NCBI GenBank assembly: GCA_945869715.1
Contig: CAMBPP010000028.1
Coordinates: forward strand, 1 to 13,644
Length of the DNA stretch: 13,644 nt
Direction: 5' to 3'
Source of the DNA: Bifidobacterium breve
GTDB lineage: Bacteria > Actinomycetota > Acidimicrobiia > Acidimicrobiales > Ilumatobacteraceae
The notes beneath the pieces were generated by a model. The model had not been told where the DNA came from and did not search any database. It saw only the letters and a program-made list of their open reading frames with translations. Both the position numbers and the translations under genes were made by a program. Shown here piece after piece: positions 1 to 7,444 of this stretch. The first letter of the stretch is position 1. Each line of letters starts with the position of its first letter.

Positions 1-1337
1 GTAAGGCCTGTGGAAAGAAACTGCCAGAGCTCATGGCAAAAGAACGCGATGGTTTCGAGCTTGGTTGCGAAAATAGCGGATACGGAAAAGTTCTTGGCAA
101 ACAACTCTTTGACGTCATTGAAAAATTTGCCGACTACGCATTCAACAAAAGTCACGCATATGGCTATGCGCTCGTTGCATATCAAACTGCATACCTCAAA
201 GCGCATTACCCAGTGGAGTACGCAGCATGTTTGCTCAGCAGCGTGAAGGGCAACTTCGATAAGGGCGCTATCTATCTCTCCGATGCGCGAGCAAGTGGCA
301 TTGCAGTACGCACGCCCGACATCAACTTGTCGCGTTCCGAGTTTATTTCTCTCATGCCTCAGGGCGAGAAAGCGGTCAGCTTCGGATTGTCTGCTATTCG
401 CAACGTAGGCGAGGGCCTAGTAGAACAAATGTTGACAGAGCGCGACTCCAATGGTCCGTTTGCAACATTCCATGAATTCGCAGAGCGCGCTCCCGAAGCT
501 GTGCTCAACAAGCGCACGGTTGAGTCGCTCATCAAAGCAGGTGCCTTCGACACCTTGGGTCATCCACGCCGTGGGTTACTTATGTCTTTCGAGCGCATTC
601 TCGACAGCAGTATCACTCGTCGTCGTGAACGTGACCGCGGCATCATGAGCTTGTTTGGCGATGAAATGGCAAGCGACAATGGCTTCACCGATCGCGTAGA
701 AATTCCTGCTTTAGAGTTCGACAAAACCGATCAGTTGCGCAATGAAAAAGACATGTTGGGTCTCTACGTCTCAGACCACCCACTCATGGGCATCGAGCAT
801 GCACTGCGTCGCAGAATTGATTGTGGCATCGGCGAGGCACGGGATCGCGAAGATGGTGCATTTGTTATGACTGGTGGCGTTATTACTGGCTTGGCCAAGA
901 AGCACACCAAAAAAGGCGACCAAATGGCCGTCTTTGTTTTGGAAGATCTCGACTCAAGCATTGAAGCCACAGTGTTTCCGAAAACCCTTACCGACTTTGC
1001 TCATCTGCTTAACGACGATGCCATTGTGGCCATTCGTGGGCGAATTGACCGCCGTGACGATGCCCGCGTTGGAATCATGGTCACCAAAGTGGAAGTACTT
1101 GAACACCTGGGGCAAGCCGCACGGGCGGTCACCCTCAAATTGCCCGCGGCAGCTATTAACGAAGCAGCCATTGCGCGGTTGAAGGGTATTTTGGTGGAAT
1201 TCCCGGGTGAAGTTCCCGTCTTTGTCGACATGGGTAGCGATGTCACCGTGCAACTTGGCGCCGGCTTCAATGTCAATATCGACAAGGCGATGGGCGAGCT
1301 CGTTGTTGCATTTGGCGACGGGGTTGTGGTCGCTTAG
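1..1337 (+). CDS. dnaE: DNA polymerase III subunit alpha, C-terminal part (5' truncated by window edge)
   Basis: Catalytic subunit of the replicative DNA polymerase. The reading frame is open from base 3 and enters from outside the window, so 444 C-terminal codons are visible out of roughly 1,150-1,200 usual for the family. The first residues (KACGKKLPELMAKERDGF) and the following FNKSHAYGYALVAYQTAYLK stretch match the end of the DnaE polymerase core. Next comes a helix-hairpin-helix region (about residues 125-190, with SFGLSAIRNVGEGLV and LNKRTVESLIKAGAFD). An OB-fold follows at about 280-370 (MTGGVITGLAKKHTKKGDQM, then RGRIDRRDD), then the C-terminal tail that in this family contacts the clamp loader. 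No frameshift is seen. The gene stops with TAG and is followed by a 129-nt gap. The identity is secure; the true start lies outside. Confidence 0.96.
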   Translation, partial: KACGKKLPELMAKERDGFELGCENSGYGKVLGKQLFDVIEKFADYAFNKSHAYGYALVAYQTAYLKAHYPVEYAACLLSSVKGNFDKGAIYLSDARASGIAVRTPDINLSRSEFISLMPQGEKAVSFGLSAIRNVGEGLVEQMLTERDSNGPFATFHEFAERAPEAVLNKRTVESLIKAGAFDTLGHPRRGLLMSFERILDSSITRRRERDRGIMSLFGDEMASDNGFTDRVEIPALEFDKTDQLRNEKDMLGLYVSDHPLMGIEHALRRRIDCGIGEARDREDGAFVMTGGVITGLAKKHTKKGDQMAVFVLEDLDSSIEATVFPKTLTDFAHLLNDDAIVAIRGRIDRRDDARVGIMVTKVEVLEHLGQAARAVTLKLPAAAINEAAIARLKGILVEFPGEVPVFVDMGSDVTVQLGAGFNVNIDKAMGELVVAFGDGVVVA

Positions 1338-1466
1338 GCCCAACGGGTGGTTTTTGCCCTTTTTGGGGAAGTTTTTCAACTGATTTGCCCATTGCGTAGG
1401 CGCACGGCAATTCCGCTGGCAGAATAGAGGGCGAATGTGCAGGTTCATTAAGGAGCATCTGGCGCT
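1338..1466. other. Intergenic gap between dnaE and the 219-aa gene
   Basis: This is the longest non-coding stretch in the window. It begins with a G/C- and T-rich segment (about 1338-1375: a short CCC-AAC-GGG hairpin and runs of five T) that might weakly terminate dnaE transcription, but no stable stem directly followed by a U tract could be drawn. The second half carries a Shine-Dalgarno AGGAG at 1451-1455, 11 nt before the ATG at 1467. No convincing -35/-10 pair was found. Confidence 0.4.
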
Positions 1467-2126
1467 ATGGCACTAGAGGTCGACACTAGAGACTCATCGG
1501 CAATGACCGAGACCGATCTCGAGGAAATGGCCTCCATGGGGGGCGCTTTTGACATGGAATTATTGTCGAAAGCTCAAACAGACTGGGTACTCAATACCAC
1601 TGCCCGGCTCGATGGCAAGTTGCATGGATACAGCTTTTCAACGCTTGAGCGCATTGGGGGTACCCCTTGTGTACTTCTGGGGCTCATGAGCATTAAGCGC
1701 ACTCCGAAGCGCGATTCAATACTGAAGGGTCTCATGACCGAGGCCTACCACAGGGCGCTCATGGCTTTCCCCGACGAAGACGTTGTGGTGGGGTCGCGCT
1801 TCACGAGCGCACACGGTCTCGAAGCATTCAAGGCTCTGACCGAAATGATTCCTCGTCCTGGGCACCGCGCCGTGGGCGAAGAGCGAGCATGGGGCCGACG
1901 TTTGTCAAAGCGTTTTGGCGTCGAGCGCGCTTATGACGAGCAGTCATTCATCGTAAAGTCTGGTGGGCAATCTGGCTTTCTCGATCATGAGTCAACGAAG
2001 CCTGAAAAAATCAATGCCGACATTGCGGCAATGTTTGACAAAGTTCCTGCCAATAAAGGCGGAACACTCATCGTTCATGGTTGGACCATGACCGAGAGCC
2101 TCGTCAAACTTGGCAAATTGCAGTAG
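1467..2126 (+). CDS. Conserved protein of unknown function, 219 aa
   Basis: I do not assign a function. The protein is soluble-looking, with no signal peptide or membrane helix. The first ~25 residues are acidic and probably disordered (DTRDSSAMTETDLEE). The body starts with AQTDWVLNTTARLDGKLHGY and continues with an ERIGGTPCVLLGLMSIKR strand, a basic helix, and a C-terminal half containing PRPGHRAVGEERAWGRRLSKRF. The strand-turn-strand pattern followed by a helix loosely recalls a GNAT acetyltransferase fold, but no acetyl-CoA loop (Q/RxxGxG/A) is visible, so this is only a suggestion. The ATG at 1467 has AGGAG 11 nt upstream; the in-frame ATG at 1503 has nothing comparable. Coding quality is good throughout and the nitroreductase gene follows 5 nt after the stop, so the two are probably cotranscribed. 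Confidence 0.75.
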   Translation: MALEVDTRDSSAMTETDLEEMASMGGAFDMELLSKAQTDWVLNTTARLDGKLHGYSFSTLERIGGTPCVLLGLMSIKRTPKRDSILKGLMTEAYHRALMAFPDEDVVVGSRFTSAHGLEAFKALTEMIPRPGHRAVGEERAWGRRLSKRFGVERAYDEQSFIVKSGGQSGFLDHESTKPEKINADIAAMFDKVPANKGGTLIVHGWTMTESLVKLGKLQ

Positions 2127-2131
2127 CCCTC

Positions 2132-2737
2132 GTGGAGTTTGTGCGCGTTGTCCGTACGCGACACATGACCCGTTCTTTCGCTCGCACAGATGTACCTCGC
2201 AGCACAATAAGTGAGTTGCTCGATCTTGCTGGGCGCGCGCCAAGTGCAGGAAAAACACAAGGCTGGTCTGTTCTTGTGTTGGAGAGCGAAGACGTAAAAA
2301 CATTTTGGGATCTGTCATTGCCACTGGAAAAGCGCGAAAACTTTTCATGGCCACATTTACTTGATGCGCCAGTCATTATGTTGCCTTTTGCAAATGCGCA
2401 GGCCTATGCAGATCGCTACGCAGAGCCTGACAAAGCGCATACAGGTCTCGGTGCTTCCATCGAAGCATGGCCAACTCCGTATTGGACCATCGATGCTTCA
2501 TTTGCGGTCATGACGCTTTTATTAGGTGCGCATGACATGGGTCTTGGCTCACTGTTTTTTGCCGTATTCAATGGCGAAGAAAAAATTCGCTCACATTTTG
2601 GTGTGCCAGACACGCAACAACTCATCGGAGCTATTGCATTGGGCTGGCCCCGAGAGGAACAAGAACGCGAAGGGCGCAGTGCTTCTCGCAAACGGCGTGG
2701 GGTCGAAGAATTAGCCCACTTTGGGCGATGGCATTAA
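2132..2737 (+). CDS. Nitroreductase family protein (FMN-dependent oxidoreductase)
   Basis: A flavin enzyme of the nitroreductase superfamily, 201 aa, probably an NAD(P)H-dependent reductase; the substrate cannot be told from sequence. Family marks are the N-terminal basic FMN-contact segment RTRHMTRSF (about residues 8-16), the loop RAPSAGKTQGW (35-45, normally APSxxNxQPW), and the C-terminal MGLGSLFFAVF and GAIALGWPREE segments. I chose GTG 2132 because VEFVRVVRTRHMTRSF matches the usual family N-terminus. An upstream ATG at 2081 would add 17 residues and overlap the preceding gene by 46 nt, while GTG 2141 and ATG 2165 would cut into the FMN segment. There is no strong Shine-Dalgarno, so coupling to the upstream gene (5-nt gap) is likely. 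Its stop shares bases with the stop of the convergent DUF255 gene. Confidence 0.85.
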   Translation: MEFVRVVRTRHMTRSFARTDVPRSTISELLDLAGRAPSAGKTQGWSVLVLESEDVKTFWDLSLPLEKRENFSWPHLLDAPVIMLPFANAQAYADRYAEPDKAHTGLGASIEAWPTPYWTIDASFAVMTLLLGAHDMGLGSLFFAVFNGEEKIRSHFGVPDTQQLIGAIALGWPREEQEREGRSASRKRRGVEELAHFGRWH

Positions 2738-4716
2738 GCCAACTGGGTGCGTAACGTTTCAGCGGTGTGCGCAGGCGTCATGCATACATTGCGTTCACAC
2801 ACGTAGGCCATACCTTCGTTACGCCCTTGCCAGAGCGGTGAAGTGTCGGGGTTACCCCACAACACAACAGCATTGGGCCGCCACGACTCACGAACGACAT
2901 CAAGAAAGATTGAGCTGTTGCCAGGAATCACAATTTCGGTGATACCGCTGTTCTTCATGTGTAAGGCACTCAATGCATTTCCTGCAGCGCTTGGTGCCTT
3001 GTGCATTATTTGATCGAGAAGTTGCATAATGCGATGCGCATGTTGTTCATAACGACCTTCGCCGGTCATTGCAGATAGGCGATAAAGCGCAACTGCGGCT
3101 GTTGAGTTTGCCGATGGGGTGGCGTTGTCGAGCAAGTCTTTTTGACGGGCAATGAGTTGCTCACCATTGTTGCCTGTGGTGAAAAGACCACCACGTTGCG
3201 GATCCCAAAACTCATCGAGAAGTTGATCGGCTACAGCGCATGCATGTTGAGTCCACTTGCTGTTACCTGTAGCTTCGGCAAGGCGGGTAAAGGCATCAAT
3301 GAGTGCGGCAAGATCGGCAGCAAGGGAGTGATGGCGCGCGCGAGGAGTTCCTGTTTCGTGCCAACTACGTTTCCATGTGCCATCTTCACTACGTAGTTCA
3401 CGAATGAGAAATTCAGCATTGGCAATAGCGGCAGCCAGCCAAACTGGGTTGCTGAAGGCAGCAGCGGCTTCGGCAAGTGAAGAAAGCATGTAGCCGTTCC
3501 ACTCGGTCAGTACTTTGTCGTCAAGAAGCGGACGTGCTCGTTCTAGTCGCTTAGTGAACATCACTTGCCGGGCGGCCTCAATGTGTTCATTGCGCAAAAG
3601 AGAGCCCCGCTCAAAGTGACGAGTGAGAATATTTCTACCTTCGAAATTTCCCGCATTTGTCATGCCATACCATTCAAAAATCTCAGCAGAGAGTTCAGCA
3701 TCGAAGAGTTCGTGCACTTCGTGCGGCGTCCAGGTGTAGAACCAGCCCTCGTGATGGTGGCCAGACTCATCGGCTGAGTCGGCATCTTCCGCAGAGAAGA
3801 AACCACCGTCTGGGTGTGTGAGGTCGCGCAACACGTAGTTGATGGTTTCTTCAACCACTTGTTTGTACCGGGGAAAATGCGTTACTTGGTGGGCATGTAG
3901 ATACACGCGCACAAGAAGCGCCTGGTCGTAAAGCATTTTTTCAAAGTGTGGTACAAGCCACTCGCGGTCAACGGAGTAGCGAGCAAAACCGCCACCCAGG
4001 TGGTCGTAGATTCCGCCCGATGCCATGGCATCGAGTGATGTTGTCGACACGTGTAGAGCGGCAGCGTTGGGATGTGTGGCATTGCTCCGAAGCAACAGAT
4101 CAACATTCATGGTGGAAGGGAATTTTGGCGCGGCGCCAAACCCGCCCCATTCGCTATCGAACCCACCAACAAGGTGAGTAACTGCACTAGCGACGGTACT
4201 CAAGCTGGCAACTGCATTAGCTGGCTCGGCAAACTCACTGCGCTGAAGCGCCTGCATGAGCGCATCAACATTGGTGTCAATATCTTCTCGTCTATTCTCC
4301 CAAACGTCGGTAACGGCAGTCATCAATTGCAGGAAAGATGGCTTTGGGAAATAAGTGCCACCAAAGAATGGTTTCGCATCGGGCGTCATGAACACGGTCA
4401 TTGGCCAACCGCCACGCCCGGTCATTGCTTGAACGGCTTCCATGTACACCGCATCTACATCGGGGCGTTCTTCGCGATCAACTTTAATATTGACGAACAG
4501 GGTGTTCATCTGTGTTGCAACATCGTTGTCTTCAAAACACTCATGGGCCATGACATGGCACCAGTGACACGCTGAGTATCCAACCGATAGCAAGATGGGA
4601 ACATTGCGCTTTCGCGCTTCTGCAAAGGCGTCGTCGCCCCAAGCAAACCAATGGACTGGGTTGTTCTCGTGTTGTCGAAGGTAAGGCGAAACTTCGTTGG
4701 CGAGCCTGTTTGTCAT
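2734..4716 (-). CDS. Thioredoxin-domain DUF255 protein (YyaL / SPATA20 family)
   Basis: Full-length member (660 aa) of the DUF255 family, which joins a thioredoxin-like domain to an (alpha/alpha) toroid resembling glycan-processing enzymes. The biochemical activity of the family is not settled. The N-terminal signature is clear: NEVSPYLRQHENNPVHWFAW (about residues 7-26), a CxxC in SACHWCHVM (C50, C53), the VDREERPDVD segment (79-88) and GGWPMTVFMTPD (102-113). The rest is helical, with HFEKMLYDQA, FFSAEDADS and LTEWNGYM typical of the family. There is no signal peptide, so it is cytoplasmic. It starts 2 nt after the fabI stop without a visible ribosome-binding site, which suggests translational coupling to fabI. 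Its TAA overlaps the nitroreductase TAA by 4 nt in the convergent direction. The family assignment is firm; the role is open. Confidence 0.93.
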   Translation of the reverse strand: MTNRLANEVSPYLRQHENNPVHWFAWGDDAFAEARKRNVPILLSVGYSACHWCHVMAHECFEDNDVATQMNTLFVNIKVDREERPDVDAVYMEAVQAMTGRGGWPMTVFMTPDAKPFFGGTYFPKPSFLQLMTAVTDVWENRREDIDTNVDALMQALQRSEFAEPANAVASLSTVASAVTHLVGGFDSEWGGFGAAPKFPSTMNVDLLLRSNATHPNAAALHVSTTSLDAMASGGIYDHLGGGFARYSVDREWLVPHFEKMLYDQALLVRVYLHAHQVTHFPRYKQVVEETINYVLRDLTHPDGGFFSAEDADSADESGHHHEGWFYTWTPHEVHELFDAELSAEIFEWYGMTNAGNFEGRNILTRHFERGSLLRNEHIEAARQVMFTKRLERARPLLDDKVLTEWNGYMLSSLAEAAAAFSNPVWLAAAIANAEFLIRELRSEDGTWKRSWHETGTPRARHHSLAADLAALIDAFTRLAEATGNSKWTQHACAVADQLLDEFWDPQRGGLFTTGNNGEQLIARQKDLLDNATPSANSTAAVALYRLSAMTGEGRYEQHAHRIMQLLDQIMHKAPSAAGNALSALHMKNSGITEIVIPGNSSIFLDVVRESWRPNAVVLWGNPDTSPLWQGRNEGMAYVCERNVCMTPAHTAETLRTQLA

Positions 4717-4718
4717 CG

Positions 4719-5486
4719 CTATGCGCCGGTGGCGTGATAGCCGCCATCAACATGGATAATTTCACCTGTTGTGGCGGGGAAGTAGTCAGACAAGAGCGCA
4801 ACACACGATTTAGCAACGGGAAGGCTGTCGGTGACGTCCCAACCAAGTGGTGAGCGGTCGTCCCATACATCTTCAAACTTTTTGAACCCGGGGATGGACT
4901 TTGCTGCCATTGTCTTCACGGGGCCGGCTGCAATTAAATTAAAACGAATGTTTTGTGGCCCAAGACCGCGCGCTAAGTAGCGACTGGTTGACTCGAGTGC
5001 CGACTTTGCAACGCCCATCCAGTTATATGCCGGCCACGCAACGGTGTTGTCGAAGTCGAGCCCTACGAATGATCCGCCAGAAGTCATGAGCGGCACAAAT
5101 GCATCGGCCAAGGTCTTTAACGAATACGCAGATACTTGAATGGCAACCGATACATCGCTCCACTGTGCTTCCATGATGTCTTCACCAAGGCAATTTGCTG
5201 GTGCAAAACCAATGGAATGAAGAACGCCATCTACTGCACCCCAGTGGGCTTTTACCGACGCGCGAACAGAGTCAATGTGAGCCGGGTCAGTGACATCAAA
5301 TTCAAAAACGGGGGCCTCGTGAGGAAGTTTGCGAGCGGTGCGTTGCGTGAGCGAGAGACCACGACCTGCACCGGTAAGTACCACCTCCGCCCCTTCTTCT
5401 TGGGCAAGTTTCGCTACACCAAAAGCCAGCGACGCATCGGTGAGCACACCGGTGACAACAATTCGTTTTCCTGTGAGAATTCCCAT
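4719..5486 (-). CDS. fabI: Enoyl-[acyl-carrier-protein] reductase (NADH), InhA/FabI type
   Basis: Catalyses the last reduction of each fatty-acid elongation cycle, trans-2-enoyl-ACP to acyl-ACP with NAD(P)H. The 255-aa product aligns by eye over its whole length with mycobacterial InhA: KRIVVTGVLTDASLAFGVA (nucleotide-binding loop), VLHSIGFAP (S91 equals InhA S94), and a triad F145, Y154, K161 matching InhA F149, Y158, K165 (PAYNWMGVAKSALES). GPVKT follows, where T192 equals InhA T196. The stretch between T192 and W208 is 10 residues shorter than in InhA (T196 to W222). This is the substrate-binding loop, so an ordinary FabI chain length rather than meromycolate elongation is inferred. The ATG is preceded by TACGGT plus 7 nt and no usable Shine-Dalgarno, suggesting a leaderless mRNA. 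It is not next to fabG/mabA as in mycobacteria; a DUF255 gene follows instead. Confidence 0.94.
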   Translation of the reverse strand: MGILTGKRIVVTGVLTDASLAFGVAKLAQEEGAEVVLTGAGRGLSLTQRTARKLPHEAPVFEFDVTDPAHIDSVRASVKAHWGAVDGVLHSIGFAPANCLGEDIMEAQWSDVSVAIQVSAYSLKTLADAFVPLMTSGGSFVGLDFDNTVAWPAYNWMGVAKSALESTSRYLARGLGPQNIRFNLIAAGPVKTMAAKSIPGFKKFEDVWDDRSPLGWDVTDSLPVAKSCVALLSDYFPATTGEIIHVDGGYHATGA

Positions 5487-5493
5487 TCCCTAG

Positions 5494-5499
5494 ACCGTA
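5494..5499 (-). promoter_or_regulatory. Putative -10 box of a leaderless fabI promoter
   Basis: On the minus strand TACGGT (pattern TANNNT) ends exactly 7 nt before the fabI ATG, so transcription would start at or next to the A of the start codon. The nearest purine-rich stretch, AGGGA, touches the ATG and is too close to act as a ribosome-binding site. No -35 TTGACA-like element was found 16-18 nt upstream. The identical spacing at thrS supports the reading. Confidence 0.45.
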
Positions 5500-5568
5500 G
5501 TTCACCCGTTCTCGAAGAGGTGGATCTCAAAGTTCTCATCTGTGTGCTTCGTGTGCAAGGCTGAACGA

Positions 5569-6252
5569 ATGTCTCTAGAGCTAACGAGTGTCGGGGTGCT
5601 AGGCGGTACGGGGCCAGCAGGTACGGCACTTGCCGCCCGACTTTCCTCCATTGGGTACAACGTGGTCATTGGTTCACGTTCCAGCGAGAGGGCCGAAGAA
5701 AAGGCGAAGGAAATTCGTGACGCATGGACAGCACTGAACTTGCCATTGCGTGGAGGATCCAATGAAGAAGCCTCTACATGCGACATTGTGGTGGTTGCCA
5801 CCCCGTGGGACTCTGCGGCAACAACTGTTCGTGAGCACTCGGTAGCGCTGCGCGGCAAAGTACTCATCAGCATGGCCAACGCACTCGTGCGCGTGGGGCA
5901 TGAATTCCAACCTTTGGTACCACCGCGAGGAAGCGTGGCAGCACATGTGCAAGTAGCCGCCCCCGACTCCTACGTTGTCGCCGCTTTTCACCATTTGCCA
6001 GCAAAGGAATTAGGACACCTTGGTGACTCCATCGACAGCGATGTGCTGATTTGCTCTGACAACAAAGCTGCTATTGAAACGGTGAGTGAAATAGTGCGTC
6101 GCATTCCAGGCTGTCGTCCGCTCGACTCAGGCGAACTGTCTAATGCCACTGCCATTGAGGCTTTCACCGCAGTATTGTTGCAACTTAATATTCGATACAA
6201 AACCAGAGCCGCACTTAAGCTCAATGGGATCAAAGGAGATCCTCGGGCGTGA
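5569..6252 (+). CDS. npdG: NADPH-dependent F420 reductase (F420H2:NADP+ oxidoreductase)
   Basis: Transfers hydride between NADP(H) and the deazaflavin cofactor F420 in the cytoplasm. The 227-aa protein opens with a Rossmann NADP loop GVLGGTGPAGTALAARL (residues 9-25) and the 2'-phosphate-binding segment IGSRSSERAEEKA (34-46). Further family features are VVATPWDSA, the NAL and HHLPAKEL segments of the F420 side, and a C-terminal PGCRPLDSGEL ... IEAFTAVLLQLNIRYK block that is characteristic of NpdG/FNO. ATG 5569 is chosen because AAGG at 5557-5560 lies 8 nt upstream; an in-frame GTG at 5542 would add nine residues ahead of the compact Rossmann start. The gene diverges from fabI across 82 nt and its stop overlaps the mshC start. 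Its presence implies that the host makes or uses F420. Confidence 0.9.
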   Translation: MSLELTSVGVLGGTGPAGTALAARLSSIGYNVVIGSRSSERAEEKAKEIRDAWTALNLPLRGGSNEEASTCDIVVVATPWDSAATTVREHSVALRGKVLISMANALVRVGHEFQPLVPPRGSVAAHVQVAAPDSYVVAAFHHLPAKELGHLGDSIDSDVLICSDNKAAIETVSEIVRRIPGCRPLDSGELSNATAIEAFTAVLLQLNIRYKTRAALKLNGIKGDPRA

Positions 6253-7391
6253 TGCGCTTATTCGATACCGCACGCAATGCAGTGGTGCCATTTGAACCTC
6301 AGCCGCAAGTGCTGATGTACACCTGCGGCATTACGCCCTACGATGCAACACATCTTGGTCACGCAGCCACCTTCATGGCATACGACATTTTGCAGCGGCG
6401 CCTCATCGACTTAGGGCATACAGTGAAGTGTGTACGCAATGTCACCGATGTAGACGACCCACTTTTCGCAAAAGCTAAAGAACTCGGCGTCCATTATCTC
6501 GATCTTGCCGCAGGTGAAGAAGCACGTTTCAATGCCGACATGGAAGCTCTCAACATGCTGCCAATGAGCAGCACCCCGCGAGCATCATCTGCAATTCCCG
6601 ATATTCGTGGCTTCATTGGCATGGTGCTCGATCGCGGCTTTGCCTACCAGGCAGGCGGAAATGTGTATTTCGATGTCAGCAAGTTCCCCAGTTTTGGTAC
6701 GGTCTCGAACTACAGCGAAGAGTTCATGGTGGAACTTGCCAATGAGCGGGGTGGCAATATTGCAGATCCCAATAAACGCCATCCGCTCGACTTTGTCTTG
6801 TGGCAAACAAGCGCGCCCGATGAGCCAGCATGGGAAACAATGTGGGGTGCTGGTCGACCCGGCTGGCATATTGAATGTAGTGCTCTTGCTTTGCGCGAAC
6901 TAGGTACAACCATCGACCTACATGGCGGGGGAAGTGATCTTATTTTCCCACATCACGAGTGCGAACGTGCGCAATCGGAAGCTGCAACAGGCGCACCGTT
7001 CGTGCGTCACTGGATGCACGTTGCAATGGTGTCGATGGACGGGAACAAGATGTCTAAGAGCCGCGGCAATTTAGTGTTTGTCGATGCTTTGCGCAAGGAG
7101 TGGGACCCGCGAGTAATACGACTCGGTCTTATTGCTCATCACTATCGCATTGAGTGGGAATGGAACACGAGCATCATGCCCGACGCACTTGCACGACTGC
7201 AGTTGTGGCAGAGCGTTTCACACGATGCAGAAACAGCAAAATCACCAGAGTCAATAGCAGTTCTTGCCGAGGTGAGAGCAGCACTAGACGACGATCTCAA
7301 TTCACCTCTCGCGCTACAACTCATCGACTCTGCAGCACGAGCACGGGTCAATGTGGTTACAGTGGCTGAACTTCTTGGTGTTCAGTTATAA
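6249..7391 (+). CDS. mshC: Cysteine:1D-myo-inosityl 2-amino-2-deoxy-D-glucopyranoside ligase (mycothiol biosynthesis)
   Basis: ATP-dependent ligase that joins cysteine to GlcN-inositol in the penultimate step of mycothiol synthesis. It is a paralogue of cysteinyl-tRNA synthetase. The 380-aa product shows TCGITPYDATHLGHAATF (C26 zinc ligand, H35-L-G-H38 motif), NVTDVDDPLF, ERGGN, RPGWHIECSALAL (C210), GGGSDLIFPHHE (H235/H236) and KMSKSRGN (267-274). The GITPYDATHLGHAA wording and the short C-terminus ending in LLGVQL match MshC. A CysS would show CGPTVYDxxHIGHAR and a longer anticodon-binding tail. It is about 30 residues shorter than mycobacterial MshC, mainly at the N-terminus. Start: GTG 6249 has AAGGAG (6233-6238) 10 nt upstream and overlaps the npdG stop by 4 nt. 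ATG 6252 directly after it is the alternative. Confidence 0.92.
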   Translation: MMRLFDTARNAVVPFEPQPQVLMYTCGITPYDATHLGHAATFMAYDILQRRLIDLGHTVKCVRNVTDVDDPLFAKAKELGVHYLDLAAGEEARFNADMEALNMLPMSSTPRASSAIPDIRGFIGMVLDRGFAYQAGGNVYFDVSKFPSFGTVSNYSEEFMVELANERGGNIADPNKRHPLDFVLWQTSAPDEPAWETMWGAGRPGWHIECSALALRELGTTIDLHGGGSDLIFPHHECERAQSEAATGAPFVRHWMHVAMVSMDGNKMSKSRGNLVFVDALRKEWDPRVIRLGLIAHHYRIEWEWNTSIMPDALARLQLWQSVSHDAETAKSPESIAVLAEVRAALDDDLNSPLALQLIDSAARARVNVVTVAELLGVQL

Positions 7392-7431
7392 ATCGCAAGA
7401 CAAATTAGACCTTCCCTTACGACCGACGCTC

Positions 7432-7437
7432 TAGACT
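7432..7437 (+). promoter_or_regulatory. Putative -10 box of a leaderless thrS promoter
   Basis: TAGACT (TANNNT) is followed by exactly 7 nt and then the ATG at 7445. No Shine-Dalgarno-like purine run exists in the 50-nt gap after mshC. A -35 match is lacking; TTAGAC at 7405-7410 leaves a 21-nt spacer, which is too long. The geometry repeats that of fabI, so thrS may be both read through from mshC and started from its own leaderless promoter. Confidence 0.45.
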
Positions 7438-7444
7438 CTGTGTG

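Noticed and set aside
1338..1380. Possible intrinsic terminator after dnaE (CCC-AAC-GGG hairpin and runs of T)
   Set aside because: Stems are only 3-4 bp and the T runs do not directly follow a stable stem, so it is not called as a terminator.
954..1448. 164-codon open frame on the minus strand across the dnaE 3' end
   Set aside because: It lies antisense to clearly conserved DnaE sequence, has no ribosome-binding site and no recognisable motif; it is a shadow of the coding frame.
2081..2131. ATG start of the nitroreductase within the upstream gene
   Set aside because: It would need a 46-nt overlap and add residues that do not resemble the family, whereas GTG 2132 gives the usual N-terminus.
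4072..4575. 167-codon open frame on the plus strand inside the DUF255 gene
   Set aside because: It is antisense to the conserved thioredoxin domain, and its product shows no family features.
5500..5568. Sigma-70-type promoter for npdG in the divergent gap
   Set aside because: No hexamer pair with acceptable spacing and match was found; only the AAGG ribosome-binding site is supported.
6249..7391. Reading the gene as cysteinyl-tRNA synthetase
   Set aside because: The motif GITPYDATHLGHAA, the short C-terminus and the LLGVQL ending match the mycothiol ligase MshC instead of CysS.
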